A stretch of 64,000 nucleotides of DNA from Ceratodon purpureus (lineage: Eukaryota > Streptophyta > Bryopsida > Pseudoditrichales > Ditrichaceae). Positions 46,431 to 56,992 of the stretch are shown here, piece by piece. The stretch is from assembly GCA_014871385.1 (NCBI GenBank), contig CM026426.1, positions 105,311,281 to 105,375,280 of the forward strand, in the 5' to 3' direction. The notes under the pieces were generated by a model. That model made no database searches and was not told the origin of the DNA. It saw only the letters and a list, made by a program, of their open reading frames with translations. How positions within the stretch are numbered: position 1 is the first letter of the stretch; every line of letters starts with the position of its first letter. The position numbers and the translations under genes are program-made.

Positions 46431-46883
46431 ATGGAAGACGTCAGAGATATTGTTGTTTCACTTGTTGACGATGTTTGTCCATTTCAACCATATGTTGAGG
46501 TGGAGGACGAAGAAGAGGTGATGGCCAACAACCAAGGACGTCCTTTAACAACGGATGTTGACGTGCAACCGGATGTAAGAGCTGACCCTCCACGTTCAGA
46601 AAATTCGGATGATATCATAGTGCTGGAGGAGGACGCAGATGTGCCTTTGCAACCTCATGCATACTCCAAGGTTGGAAAGATCCCAAGGAGAACCTATTCC
46701 AAGGAATCACTGAATCGGAGGCGGGGAGGTGGGCCATTGCTGAAACGTTCATACCAAGGACACTTGCCAAGTGAAGGAACGAAGGTGAACGCAAATGTAA
46801 TTTGTCCTATAGTACAGTCAGAGGTTCGCAGTCCTGCTGATAGTGTAGTGGGCAACCCTAAACGTGTTAGGTTTGAAGATTAG
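46431..46883 (+). CDS. Small acidic protein with SUMO-interaction-like motif
   Basis: An intact 150-aa ORF starting MEDVRDIVVSLVDDVCPFQP. It is acidic in the first half, with DDIIVLEEDADV (hydrophobic core IIVL flanked by acids, as in SUMO-interacting motifs), and basic later (KIPRRTYSKESLNRRRGGGP). No family recognised. It is transcribed towards the 3' end of the MULE-like transposase (convergent). It may be an accessory protein of the 17-kb element. Confidence 0.45.
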   Translation: MEDVRDIVVSLVDDVCPFQPYVEVEDEEEVMANNQGRPLTTDVDVQPDVRADPPRSENSDDIIVLEEDADVPLQPHAYSKVGKIPRRTYSKESLNRRRGGGPLLKRSYQGHLPSEGTKVNANVICPIVQSEVRSPADSVVGNPKRVRFED

Positions 46884-47136
46884 GGCGTCTAAAAACAAGT
46901 ATATGTTTGGTGTAATAAAGGGTACATGTCAGGGGATACGAGGTATATAGTGCACTTGTTCAAAATAGAATGTATTGAAATAGAATGCAATCAATGTGTA
47001 CGACACAGCCTTTAATATAATGAAAAGTCAATACAGCTTCTGTATTGCTGACTTAGTACATGGGATATTATTAAAATCATTCACTACATGATCAATGGCC
47101 AATGTGGAAATGGCAGTTCTAAAGAAGGAGTGCTAC

Positions 47137-50100
47137 CTACTTCTTCGCCAAGGGGTGACGCAAGATTCCACTCTCTAGGAGTAGCTTGACCTCGTTAAAG
47201 CTGAAGGTAGGCGCATGGATGAAAAGCTCGGCATCGGGATCACGGTTGCATACCTTCAAGAGTATGTAGTAAAGGTGCTTACAATACGTGAACTGAGTCT
47301 TGCCTCGGAACGTAGTCATCATCTTCTGGAATGCAGGACAAGTGCAATTAGGGTAAGAACTGATGGTAATCTGGTACCGTGTGATGTGTGGAGCGACTCC
47401 CGAATCCAGCCCAATGATGCAACCGTGGCCCGGCTCAAGTATCATGGTGACGGAACGGAGGCGCGCTTTGAGTGACTTGGAGGAGCCCATGGAGAGTCGC
47501 TGCGCCGGATTGGGACGAGTGGCAGTGCGCTTCACCATCTTATCGTCTCTCTTGCCTGGGTAGCGGTCAGCGTCTGCAGGGACTGGCACCGAGCTGAGAT
47601 TTGCAGGGGGCCGGGCAGAGGAGAAGATGCGTCTTGGGGAGACCGGCTTCTTCGGCGGAAGTTGAAAACCTGCTGCTTCGAGGGCAAGAATCTCGGTGAG
47701 CTTTAGGTTAGTACCTAGTTTCACTGGCCAGACCTCTGGAATGGAGGGGAATTCCTGTTCTTTCGAGTAGTGTGCTACCGACTTGCGCTTAGAGCCTTTC
47801 ACGCAGCGCTCAATATCGTCGGAGCAGAAGAAGAACTCTGTCTTCTCGACTGTGTTCCTGCGATAGTTAGTCCAAAGCCCAGTGTAGGTCGGAGCAGCTG
47901 TGCAATGGGGCCCCCTGACAATTCTCTCAGTGCACTTCTTCTTCGTTTCAGCTCTTTGGGCCCAGCAGCACTTCGCCGAAAATTTGTGAAGTGTGGAAAT
48001 GTGCCATTCCTTCACGTCGACCTTGGTTTCTTCAACCGCGTTGACATGGCGAATGCCGCCCTTGTTCACAGGTGAAGGTAAAGGGGAATCAACTTCCTGG
48101 GCAGGAGGTTGGGTACATTGTACGTCGGTGTCGTGTTCGGAGTCGTCTTCCACAATGACGGGCATCTGCATAGGGCGAGCCCTGACGGCACGTCTTGGGC
48201 CTCTTGGGCGTGAGAAATTTGTCTTGTCCGGGCGATGAGACTCCACGTCAGCTCCGATGGGAACGTCGGCTTTTCGGTTCTGTGAACCGAAGACTTCCGC
48301 TCCAGGCATGATAGGCTGACGGGTGCAGAACTCATCCGCGCCTGGCATATCGAGCATGAGGATTTCGAGCGGTGTAGGATTTCCCCATTTCTTCGCGTTT
48401 CGTTCTGCCATCCGGAGCCTGAGTTCTTTCTTGGACGGTCCTGTTTCGCCCACATCACCTCTGAGAGATGGTAGTAGTTAACAACCTGTAGAAAAGCCCG
48501 AACGAAATCGTCCACGGTAGCAACGTAGAGGTCGTTCCCGTTGTTTCCTGAAGCTTGGAGCCACTTGTTGTGAACTGTTTCGGCGAGGTTACAGGTCGGC
48601 ATTTTAGTGAGTTCTTCTTCCCTAAATTTCTGCAGTGTAGACAGTAGGTGCAGTTAGATTTAGCGATTACAGTCGTGTAGGTTAGGGCTGGGAAACCCGT
48701 ATCAAAAACATTAATTCAAATTGCAGAAATCGTACCGTGGTCATGAATCCTCCCCACTGCCGGAAGCGGTGGTGCCAGAATGACAGCCACTGATCGAGTT
48801 TGATGAGTCCGCTTTCGCCAACGACCCCGGTGGATGCCGACCATGCTCGCAACGCGTGGTACAGAGTTTCCGCCTCTGCCATACTGGTCGCATTTTTGTA
48901 TTGAGTGCACATCTTCTTGTGTTGTTCCCAGAGTTCTTCGGGGAAGTGCTTCTGCGTATACGCCACCATGTTCTGAGTCCGGTGGAACAAGCACGACCTC
49001 TCCCGGTCCTCCATTGGGTCCTCTTTGTTGCCATTGCTGTAAAGGATTCGCACTGCATTCCAATTCGCCTGTGCGTTATCCGCCATGAACCCCTTGAAGT
49101 TCGGCGCTGCAACGCCATTGATCTCCATGACCAGGTTTAGGTTTTTCCAGAAGACGAGCTGGGCGTCCGTGTCCTCGGACTCCATGTCGCAAGTGGCGAT
49201 TGTCATCAAGCGGCAGTAGGTGGCGTCGTACACATGGCACGCCATCGTCGACCAGTCTTTGAAGCGTTTTACATGGTCGAACATGATCCATGCGTTCTCC
49301 TAATCTCCACCAGCTTGCATTCGGCTGACCAAGTCGACACCACTTCCCGGGCCGACCTCCGACATCTTGAAGAGGAAGACTTTTCACGCATAGTTCCATG
49401 ACCAGGAAACCTATTCTCTTGGACATACGCCCAGAGACTGTTTCCACGGAGCTTGGTGATACCGTCCATGATTTCGTACCTTCTGATTTTTTTGAAGGTG
49501 GCGACTTTGTTGCGGATGTTGGGCGACGCCATATCTTTGCATCGATCCAGAACAGGAACCAGCTCCTCCATCGTCAGCTTCCTCGGTGGTGCATCCTCGG
49601 GCTGTAGGAGGTAGCTCCCGATGAGGAGTTTGCTCGCCTCCAGGACAACGGCGCTCTTTGTTGCTTTGTTGTTCATCTCTACCTGCTCTTCTATTAAGCT
49701 ACTAATCTCTGCTTTAGAGTCTCTGTAGTCTCCAACTTTCACTGGATGATCATGTGTTCCTATGTGAATACAAGCTCTAGTCTGATTAGGTTTGCCCACA
49801 ACGTAATAAATCTTAGCCTCGCATGTAGCTACACATGATGGAGGTTCTTTACATACCTTGCACACTAGCGTGGAGTCAGATTGAGGAGGCTGATCCATAA
49901 GAAAAGCTTGCAGGGTACACCCTTCGAACTGAGTCTTGTTAACCTCAAAGATCTTGGGAACACGCTTCAGGAAGTCACACTCCTTGTTGCTGCAGCGCAG
50001 CCATCCGACGCAGTTGGAACTTCGAAAAGAGAGTCCCAAGTCGTTTTTGATGTTTGTTGTGATGGTCTTGGTCCACAAGTGTCCGTCGTATGGTTTGTCC

Positions 50101-50543
50101 ATTCCCTGCATTGACTTGGCGGCGAGCTTAGAGGATCCTGCAGCAGCTGGGGGCAACTCAAAAAGAACCGGACCATCAAACTTCGCAGGCAAGTACTCTA
50201 CTCTCTCGTGTCTAATAGTGGAATAGTCTATCTTCTTCAAAATGTTTTTGGACCCACGCGTCTTAGCAATCTCTTTAAGGAGGGGGACAATGCTAACTGT
50301 GACTTGAGACAATGGACTAGACACATTGGAAGGAGGAGCATCAGTGTGGACCTTAGGCACCAACTTGACGAGACTAACTTCGTCATCAGAGGAGAAAGAA
50401 ATGACTGTCGGAGGAGGAGGTTTCTCTACGTCTGAAGTTTTAGTACCAGGCTCGACTTTGACCTTGACATCACGAGATAAGGGAGTCTGAATTGTGCAAG
50501 TAGAAGAGCGACGGGGGGTGAGGATCTCAGTGGATGCAGCCAT
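47137..50543 (-). pseudogene. MULE-type transposase with GCM/WRKY-like and SWIM zinc fingers
   Basis: The ATG at 50543 (MAASTEILTPRRSSTCTIQT). An acidic linker (ISFSSDDEVSLVKLVPKVHT) precedes a GCM/FLYWCH-like finger (VGWLRCSNKECDFLKRVPKI ... ACIHIGTHDHPV). The MULE catalytic region has CHVYDATYCRLMTIATCD (first Asp), FKGFMADNAQANWNAVRILY (second Asp), RSCLFHRTQNM (C/H pair) and EAETLYHAL. A GT-AG intron (about 48736-48634) precedes MPTCNLAETVHNKWLQASGN. The C-terminal SWIM finger is PNCTCPAFQK...FTYCKHLYYIL. Lesions: a missing base in an A run near 49387, a TAG at 49300-49302, and a frame change near 48450. It is the likely mobilising enzyme of the 17-kb element, or of a parent copy. Confidence 0.75.
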
Positions 50544-50591
50544 CAGAGAATCAGTAAGACCATAGACTCTATAGGATCCAGGGAAGAGTCT

Positions 50592-50915
50592 TCACTGCAA
50601 CATATTGTTCTCATCTCTCACTGAAGGTTGCCCGAGGGTGTGGGTAACCTCCGCAGTAACGTCATCAAAGATCTCCTCCTCTACACTGATGGAATCCTCA
50701 CGAAAATTGAATCTGAGACTCAGGCGAAGAGAGGACACTGTAGCTAGACCATCGTCATCTACGCGAAACCTAAGAGGGATTCTTATGCCTTGGGCGTACA
50801 GACAAACCATTCCCATGTTCGCAAGCAACTCGGTGATGATAGAGGAAGAGGAGAGAAGAGTGAGTGTACTAGCGAAGCGGTATCGCGAGAGCAAAGTGAG
50901 AGGAATGATCACCAT
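50592..50915 (-). CDS. Small ORF between the inner TIR element and the transposase
   Basis: A 107-aa minus-strand ORF (MVIIPLTLLSRYRFASTLTL) with a hydrophobic/Ser start and an acidic middle (FREDSISVEEEIFDDVTAEV); it stops 49 bp before the transposase ATG. Its start codon touches the left tip of the inner TIR element at 50916, so that element may have cut its promoter or an upstream exon. A plus-strand ORF overlaps fully; the minus frame looks more protein-like. No family recognised. Confidence 0.35.
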   Translation of the reverse strand: MVIIPLTLLSRYRFASTLTLLSSSSIITELLANMGMVCLYAQGIRIPLRFRVDDDGLATVSSLRLSLRFNFREDSISVEEEIFDDVTAEVTHTLGQPSVRDENNMLQ

Positions 50916-53285
50916 GGCAGAGATGCGTTAAACTTGACGTAAATCAACACTATCCTGAATTAGTGTGGAAAAAATATCCAATTAAACGTGGCGCGCGTCA
51001 AGCGTTTTAACGTGAAAAAGTCACCAATAACGTCACTGCCTCAAAGAGGATATGGGTGAAACGCGAATAAAATTTATACGTTCCAAATAACGGCATCACG
51101 TTAAATTAAACGGACACGTTCCTGTTGGATAGTAATTTTTTCACCTACTTTTTTACCTCAAGGAACTTTAGATATGACTAAATATAGTAAGTCTCCACGT
51201 CAGCACATTTCTTATGACAGGAAGGACGTCAATCTTAACAGGTGCTACGTTAAAATGTGTTAAAAAAATCGTAACACATTGACTGACGTGGAATGAGTGC
51301 GCTGACGTGGAATGTTTGAAGAGTCAATGGCTGACGTGGAAGGTAGTTTTGACTATGGTTGACCATAGTAGTATCCAGAGCAGCGCGTTTCTTATAACAT
51401 TGAGGCGTCATAGGTGACATGCGCCACGTTCAAGTGTGTTAAAAAAAACGTACCGAGAAGTCTGACGTGGAATGACTGTGCTGACGTGGAATGCGTTGTA
51501 GGGTGATAGGCTGACGTGGAAGGTTTAGGGTTTTACCGGTCAAGTAATGTTTGAGAGCCCGGGGGGGCTGTCAACATTGACGTGCGCGTTTCTTGCAACG
51601 TGATAGTGCGTTAAGATGTGTTACAAAAAACGTATGAACATATCTGACGTGGAATGCGTGCGCAGACGTGGAACGTGTGCGTGGAGGAATTTGGTGACGT
51701 GGAATGTAAGATTTGACCTGCAATATTTTATTTGGGAGTCTAGGAGGCTATCAACAGTGACGCACGCGTTTCTTGGGTCAGAAAGTGCGTTTCTTGTAAC
51801 GGGAAGTGCGTTTCTTGTAACATAAAGTGCGTTCAAATGTACTACAAAAAATGAAGGCAGCTAGGGTTGGCGGCTAGGGTTTGGCGGCTAGGGTTTGACG
51901 GCTAGGTTTTTGAGGGGGTTTTAGAGTGAGGATTGACTCTTTTTCTCTCTATCTGGGTGTTTCAGCTGGAGCTAAAAGTGTGTGTGTGTGTGTGAGTATG
52001 GAGCAAGGAGTGTGTGTGAGTAAGAAGCTAGGAGTGTGTGTGTGTGTGTGAGTGTGGAGCTAGGAATGTGTGTGTGTGTGTGTGAAAGTGTAGAAGTTGA
52101 ATATTACTTTCATGAGGCCATTACTTTCCTCTATCCTAATGATGACGCAATTGTGTATACAGGAAGAAGTTGAGGGTTTGGAGAAATTGCTTGGACAGAA
52201 TGCTACAGTGCCGGTGAAGACCTTTAAACGGGTAAGAGCTTCTTGATACTAAACCTTCAGATGGGATTGATTGGCTGATTTATTGCTGTGACCTCACCGT
52301 TGGCTTGATCACGTGGGCTGTGTAGATTAAGAAGAATCTAGCGTGAGCCTCTTGGGATGTACGCACCGTTTGTGTCCTCTACATGCTAATCGCTCCTCCA
52401 AGAAGTGGACGAGCTCATTTTGGTAGAAAGCTGTATGCCATGGCAATGTAGAGGTAGACTTTATGTATTTTGTATTTGAATAACAGAACATTGTATCAAA
52501 AAAGTTACAGCGTGTTTAATTGTGTTTTAATTGATGTTTCGTTTGCGTTTTAAATGACGTTCTCTTGTGTTCCAGAACGTTATTGCTTACGTTCAATAGT
52601 GTTTGTATGTGTTATAATGATCATGAGCTATGCGTCCGGATAAACATTAAATTGCGTTTCAGTGAACACCCAAAATCCACTTTAATGTTACAAAGAGTTG
52701 ACATTGCGAACGTCAACTTCCGTCTAAATGCGTTTTTCAAAACGCATTCAAATACGTGACACATGCGTTTATCAGCGTCCAAACACATCATAATGAACGT
52801 CCACACTACGTTTACGTAAACACACAAAAACCGTCACCCTAAACCGTTTTTGTAAACATACAAAACCCGACACCATAAACGCATCCGCGAATATTCTCGG
52901 ATCCGTGATCATGACACGTGTCACCATCTCAACCGTTGAAATCAAGTGCCACGTCAACTGCCACGCCATATCTGACGTGGAATGGACAATGGAGGGAAAT
53001 ATCCACGTAAACTCTAACGTGGAATGAAAAATAGCGGGAAATGCATACGTGGCAAAAAGTAACTCCCTCGATTTACTGACCCCATGTAACTTCTGGCAAT
53101 TCCGAGTAACGTGGTTTAACAGAGATGACGTGCGCACGTTAAAACGTTTTAACGTGCCATGACGTGCCGCGTCATAATCAAAAGACCGATGTGACAGGGC
53201 GCGTCACTTTGGACTAGTCAAAAAATCCACGTTAAACCGCGTTAAAAACCGCGTTAAACGGCGTTATCTTTGACGCATCTCTGCC
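50916..53285. mobile_element. Inner 2.4-kb TIR element rich in ACGT boxes
   Basis: GGCAGAGATGCGT at 50916-50928 is the exact inverse of 53273-53285, and similarity continues weakly for about 11 more bases. No clear target duplication was found. The interior has no recognisable transposase but is packed with ACGT motifs, CGTTTCTTGTAAC repeats, (GT)n tracts around 51980-52085 and GGCGGCTAGGGTTT units (51855-51905). A plausible small exon EEVEGLEKLLGQNATVPVKT lies between CAG (52162) and GTAAGA (52231). It occupies the divergent region between the transposase and the accessory/methyltransferase genes. It is either a nested non-autonomous element or a specialised divergent control region. Confidence 0.6.
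51285..51705 (+). promoter_or_regulatory. Array of TGACGTGG boxes in three about-180-bp modules
   Basis: TGACGTGGAA(T/G) recurs nine times in three clusters of three; the first box of each cluster is at 51285, 51463 and 51645 (one member degenerates to AGACGTGG). TGACGTGG is an ACGT-core site of the kind bound by plant bZIP factors. The modules are tandem duplications that also contain CGTTAAnATGTGTTAnAAAAA. More copies (both orientations) occur at 52940-53170. Confidence 0.7.
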
Positions 53286-53773
53286 TTAGTGGATGCATCG
53301 CTGTTGATCATTTTATTGAAGTTGGAATGTCCATGTGGACGACTAGGTAATGATTCATTCTGTTACGTAACGAATGTATGATTAAAGAGAGACGGCGCTA
53401 ACTAATTAGAATGTTGCTTTTTGCAGGCCCGAGTTAGCAGGGTAGGGATTTTTAGAACTACGCATTTAATATATGAATCGTGGAACCGATTCTATTCGAT
53501 GTGGAGGTTGGTGAGATTAGACTGAGCCGTCAGTTGTTTCCTTATTTAATACAAGTATTCCAGTGCTTAATTCAAAACTTTTATTATTTTGTGGGCTTGG
53601 TTTATTCTCTTCCAATATAGATTGATCTTATGAGCTTTAATTCAAAATACAATTATTTATAGTTTTCATTAATTTAAATAGGTTTAGAATAGGGTAAGTA
53701 TTATGGGCTGAATCAGAGGACTTGAAGGTTTGGGATATATAAGAGGAAGGGAAGTTAGAAGGAGAGCAATATT
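53286..53773. other. 5' region of the accessory gene
   Basis: No ORF of note; probably leader and promoter of the rightward gene cluster. A possible short intron ends near 53430 (TTTTTGCAG). Confidence 0.35.
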
Positions 53774-55058
53774 GTGAGGAGAGTTCTCTCGTTAGTTAGA
53801 CACATGAAGGAGAGTGGAGGGTCAGCTCCCTCCACTTATGTCACTCCTAAACCTAGAAGAAAGGCATACGGTACAGATTTTACGAACAGGAGAGCGAGGA
53901 AGAGGAGAGAATTACGTAGGAAGTCAAAGTCGAAAGGCAACCTCTTGAGTGCACCTCTGAAGGTTCGAGGAGCTGGGCTGCCTGTGGCAATTAAATTTTG
54001 TAGCATTCGTAAACTCATTTTAGAGTCCATAGTCGAGGTGAAAGATGAGGTTTTAGAGGACATCGCAGTTGAGCATCAGGAGCATGAGGTAATAAGTAGC
54101 GGAGAGAAACACCTAGAGATGACGGAAGAGCTAGGGTTCAATTCCAGTCCGACTTTGGAGACCCCACAACCTTCGTTCAGATTCAAGGAGTGTTCAACAA
54201 GAGGGACGAATTCACAGTCGGCCGACCATTCTAACACGGATGCGGTAAGTTTCATAATCGATACATTATAACATGCTAACTGTAAATAATGTATTTTTGA
54301 GAGTTACCTTCATTTTTATGTAATGTCTTCGCGTTTTAATTTTTTTACTATTTAGAGTTATAATGCCGCATCAAACCGAGTGGTTGTTTACAATAAGAGA
54401 TCCGAAGTATAAATACTGGTCATAGTCTTAAATATTTGTGCAGATTATCGATTGGTTTAGGATTGATCAAGAGGTTTTAGAGGAAAAGACGCAAGAAGTG
54501 GATGCGGGCGAGGAGTCCGATCCTGAGACATTGATAAGAGTGGCTCGTAGAGCAAGGCGAGAAATTATGGAGGCGGGCGAAGGTGGGGAAGCAATAGCTG
54601 CAAGACAAGCGGGACGAGGGGACCCCGGAAGTCCATCGTAGATGAGTCTAGACGAGGACCAATCGCCCGGTAGAATGGCGGGGCCCGTTGATGACATAGA
54701 TTGTGAAGAGATAGAGGTGGCGGATCGAGGGAGAGGAATACATGGTCCAGGGAGAGGGAGAGGTCGAGGTAGTCGAGGGAAGGAGTCAAGGGAAGGCAAT
54801 TTGCAACTCAACCTTGCGAATCTGGGGTTGGAGGCTACTGACGGGAGAATGGCCGCGCGTGAAGAGAACCGAGGGGCGGAGGAGATGGACAGCGCGGGCG
54901 GAGATACTGATCGTGGCACAGCCACAGAGGAGGTAAAGGTTCGGGTTTGGGATTCTTGGGATGTAGGGTTGTTGAATGTTGAAGTGGGTGAGGTTCGGGA
55001 TTCGTGGATTGTTATGCTGAGGGTTGCGGAGTAAGAGATTTGGGTTGCAATTCCCTCT

Positions 55059-55820
55059 GCAGCTCTGCCTGCGAGAGCGAAGGTCGCGGTTTGGGCATTG
55101 ACAGTTGAGTTTTTTTGTTGGGTTTTTGGTGAGGTTGAGGATCAAGAGGGAGTGGGGGAGTTGGGGGAAGGAGAGCTCAAGGCCGCAGCTCTGCCTGCGA
55201 GAGCGAAGGTTGCGGTTTGGGCATTGACTGTTGAGTTTATTTGTTGGGTTTTTGGTGAGGTTGAGGATGAAGAGGGAGTGGGGGAGTTGGGAGAAGGAGA
55301 GCTCAGGGCCGCAGCTCTGCCTGCGAGAGCGAAGGTTGCGGTTTGGGCATTGACTGTTGAGTTTATTTGTTGGGTTTTTGGTGAGGTTGAGGATGAAGAG
55401 GGAGTGGGGGAGTTGGGGGAAGGAGAGCTCAGGGCCGCACCCCTGCCTGCGAGAGCGAAGGTCGCGGTTTGGGCATTGAATGTTGAGTTTTTTATTTGGG
55501 TTTATGGTGAGGTTGCGGATGTAGAGGGAGTGGGGGAGTTGGGGGAATTAAAATTTTGGGGTGCCGCGGCTGCAGCAGGGGACGCGACCGCGAAGGCTCG
55601 GGGGCAGGGCAGGCCACATTCTGTACAGAATGTGGCCCATTGGGAGGAAGGGGAGGTTGCGGATCTAGAGGGAGTAGGCGAGTTGGGGGAAGGAGAGCTC
55701 AGGGCCGCAGCTCTGCCTGCGAGAGCGAAGGTCGCGGTTTGGGCATTGAATGTTGACTTTTTGATTTATGTTTATGGTGAGGTTGCGGATGTAGAGGGCG
55801 TGGGGGAGTTGGGGGAATCA
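55059..55820 (+). repeat. 126-bp in-frame repeats, with a 270-bp composite unit
   Basis: Copies of GCAGCTCTGCCTGCGAGAGC (or close variants) start at 55059, 55185, 55311, 55437 and 55707: spacing 126, 126, 126 and 270, all multiples of three. Each 126-bp unit encodes 42 residues. The 270-bp unit adds a segment containing AAATTTTGGGGTGCCGCGGC and a palindrome. Confidence 0.85.
55612..55637. promoter_or_regulatory. Palindrome 1 (26 bp) built on CACATTCTGTACAGAATGTG
   Basis: A perfect 26-bp inverted repeat centred at 55624/55625, first of four copies. In the repeat-protein frame it encodes PHSVQNV, so it may also be a coding repeat. Its symmetry would suit a dimeric DNA-binding protein or a hairpin. 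Confidence 0.7.
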
Positions 55821-55886
55821 AAATTTTGGGGTGCCGCGGCTGCAGTAGGGGACGCGACCGCGAAGGCTCGGGGCAGGGGGAGGCCT

Positions 55887-55902
55887 CATTCTGTACAGAA
55901 TG
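55887..55902. promoter_or_regulatory. Palindrome 2, 16-bp core
   Basis: CATTCTGTACAGAATG, perfect core of the same palindrome, centred 270 bp after copy 1; the outer arm is broken by one base. Confidence 0.7.
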
Positions 55903-55998
55903 TGGTTGATTGGGAGGAAGGGGAGATGGGGGGAGGCCGCGAGTGTACAAATGTGGGGGATGCGACATCCATAGCCGCGGGGTCTCGGGGGCGGGGAG

Positions 55999-56024
55999 AC
56001 CCACATTCTGTACAGAATGTGGGT
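55999..56024. promoter_or_regulatory. Palindrome 3 (26 bp)
   Basis: A perfect 26-bp inverted repeat with the same core and different outer bases (ACCC/GGGT), centred 117 bp after copy 2. That the outer arms differ from copy 1 yet remain complementary suggests selection on symmetry. Confidence 0.7.
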
Positions 56025-56115
56025 ATTGGGTTGGTGGGGAAGGTGGGAGGAGGCCGTGGGGATGCGAAGGTGGGGGATGCGAGAGCCATGGCCGCGGAGA
56101 TATGGAGTGGGGAGA

Positions 56116-56139
56116 CCCACATTCTGTACAAAATGTGGG
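56116..56139. promoter_or_regulatory. Palindrome 4 (24 bp, one mismatch)
   Basis: The same inverted repeat with one A-for-G mismatch in the right arm, centred 116 bp after copy 3. It is the last copy before the ParB-methyltransferase gene. Confidence 0.65.
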
Positions 56140-56992
56140 GATTGGGGGTGGGGGGCAGAGAAGTTTAACATCTCATGACGATATTATTTGTTTGGATTGC
56201 AACTGTTTGTTGGAATCTTATAATTAGTTTGTTGTCTGTGTTGTAGGAGTTCACAGATCAACTCACTACAACTGAAGCTGATGGTCCAACTTCTGCATAA
56301 ACTGAGGTAATTTAATCTTATTTTCTTTTTGTATTGAATATTGCAATGTAGATTAAACTTCTTTAAGTAGTTTTGTAAACTAAATTGGTTAATTGACAAT
56401 GTATTTTTTCCTCTGCATGTAGGTATTCTCAGATGCACCCTTGTCCATCAGTTCCACGATCACAGTGATCAATGTTTCCGACCTCTCGGATTCATTTGAT
56501 CAGCCCCATTTATGTAGGTGTGATTTAGGAAACCCTGTAGGTTTAGGTAGTGGACCTCTCGAGGTCCACTCTCCTCAGTACATGCCTACGTCTCCTGTCT
56601 ATGAGCCTACATCCCCGGGCTACATGCCTACTTCTCCACGACTTCGTACCCCGCCGATGTCTCCACCTTCTCCTTCCTCGCCTATTAGAGTGAGGAGGCC
56701 AGCCCATGTTGTCTTTGCCCTACCGGCGATATTGCCTTGCCCTGTCCAGCAGACCAGGCGTTTTTGGAGGAGGCGCCGTCATTGGAACTGTAGACAGGCT
56801 AGGGAGTATTATAGCCGTGCTCCACGTACATAGTGGCCTATGTACTACTTTCTATTGTTTGGGTTTAGAGTTGGTTTTCCAGAAGAGATGTATCAGATCA
56901 GAAAGCTATTGGTTTATTCTTCTTCATAATTGTTTTACTTCTTATGATCCTTGTCTTGGAATCGAATTTGAACATGTATGACTTCTGGCAGG

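Larger units (their letters stand above)
53774..56833 (+). pseudogene. Accessory repeat protein of the 17-kb element, multi-exon
   Basis: Exon 1 (53774-54244) is basic (KPRRKAYGTDFTNRRARKRR) then acidic. Exon 2 starts at 54444 (IIDWFRIDQEVLEEKTQE) and stays in one frame to 56168 apart from a TAG (54639) and a TAA (55032). It includes an RG-rich part (GPGRGRGRGSRG) and long repeats LPARAKVAVWAL...GEVEDEEGVGELGEGELRAA. Further exons follow: 56247-56306 (EFTDQLTTTEADGPTSA, then TAA) and 56423-56833, which contains CTD-like heptads YMPTSPVYEPTSPGYMPTSP and an Arg-rich end. Whether all exons form one transcript is inferred from GT-AG sites and phase. No enzyme domain. The stops suggest decay, but repeat lengths that are multiples of three suggest past coding selection. 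Confidence 0.5.

Noticed and set aside
55699-56171. Minus-strand ORFs across the repeat array with Pro/His-rich repeats.
   Set aside because: They are antisense shadows of the GC-rich repeats; the plus frame is longer, continuous with upstream exons and has repeat lengths matched to its codons.
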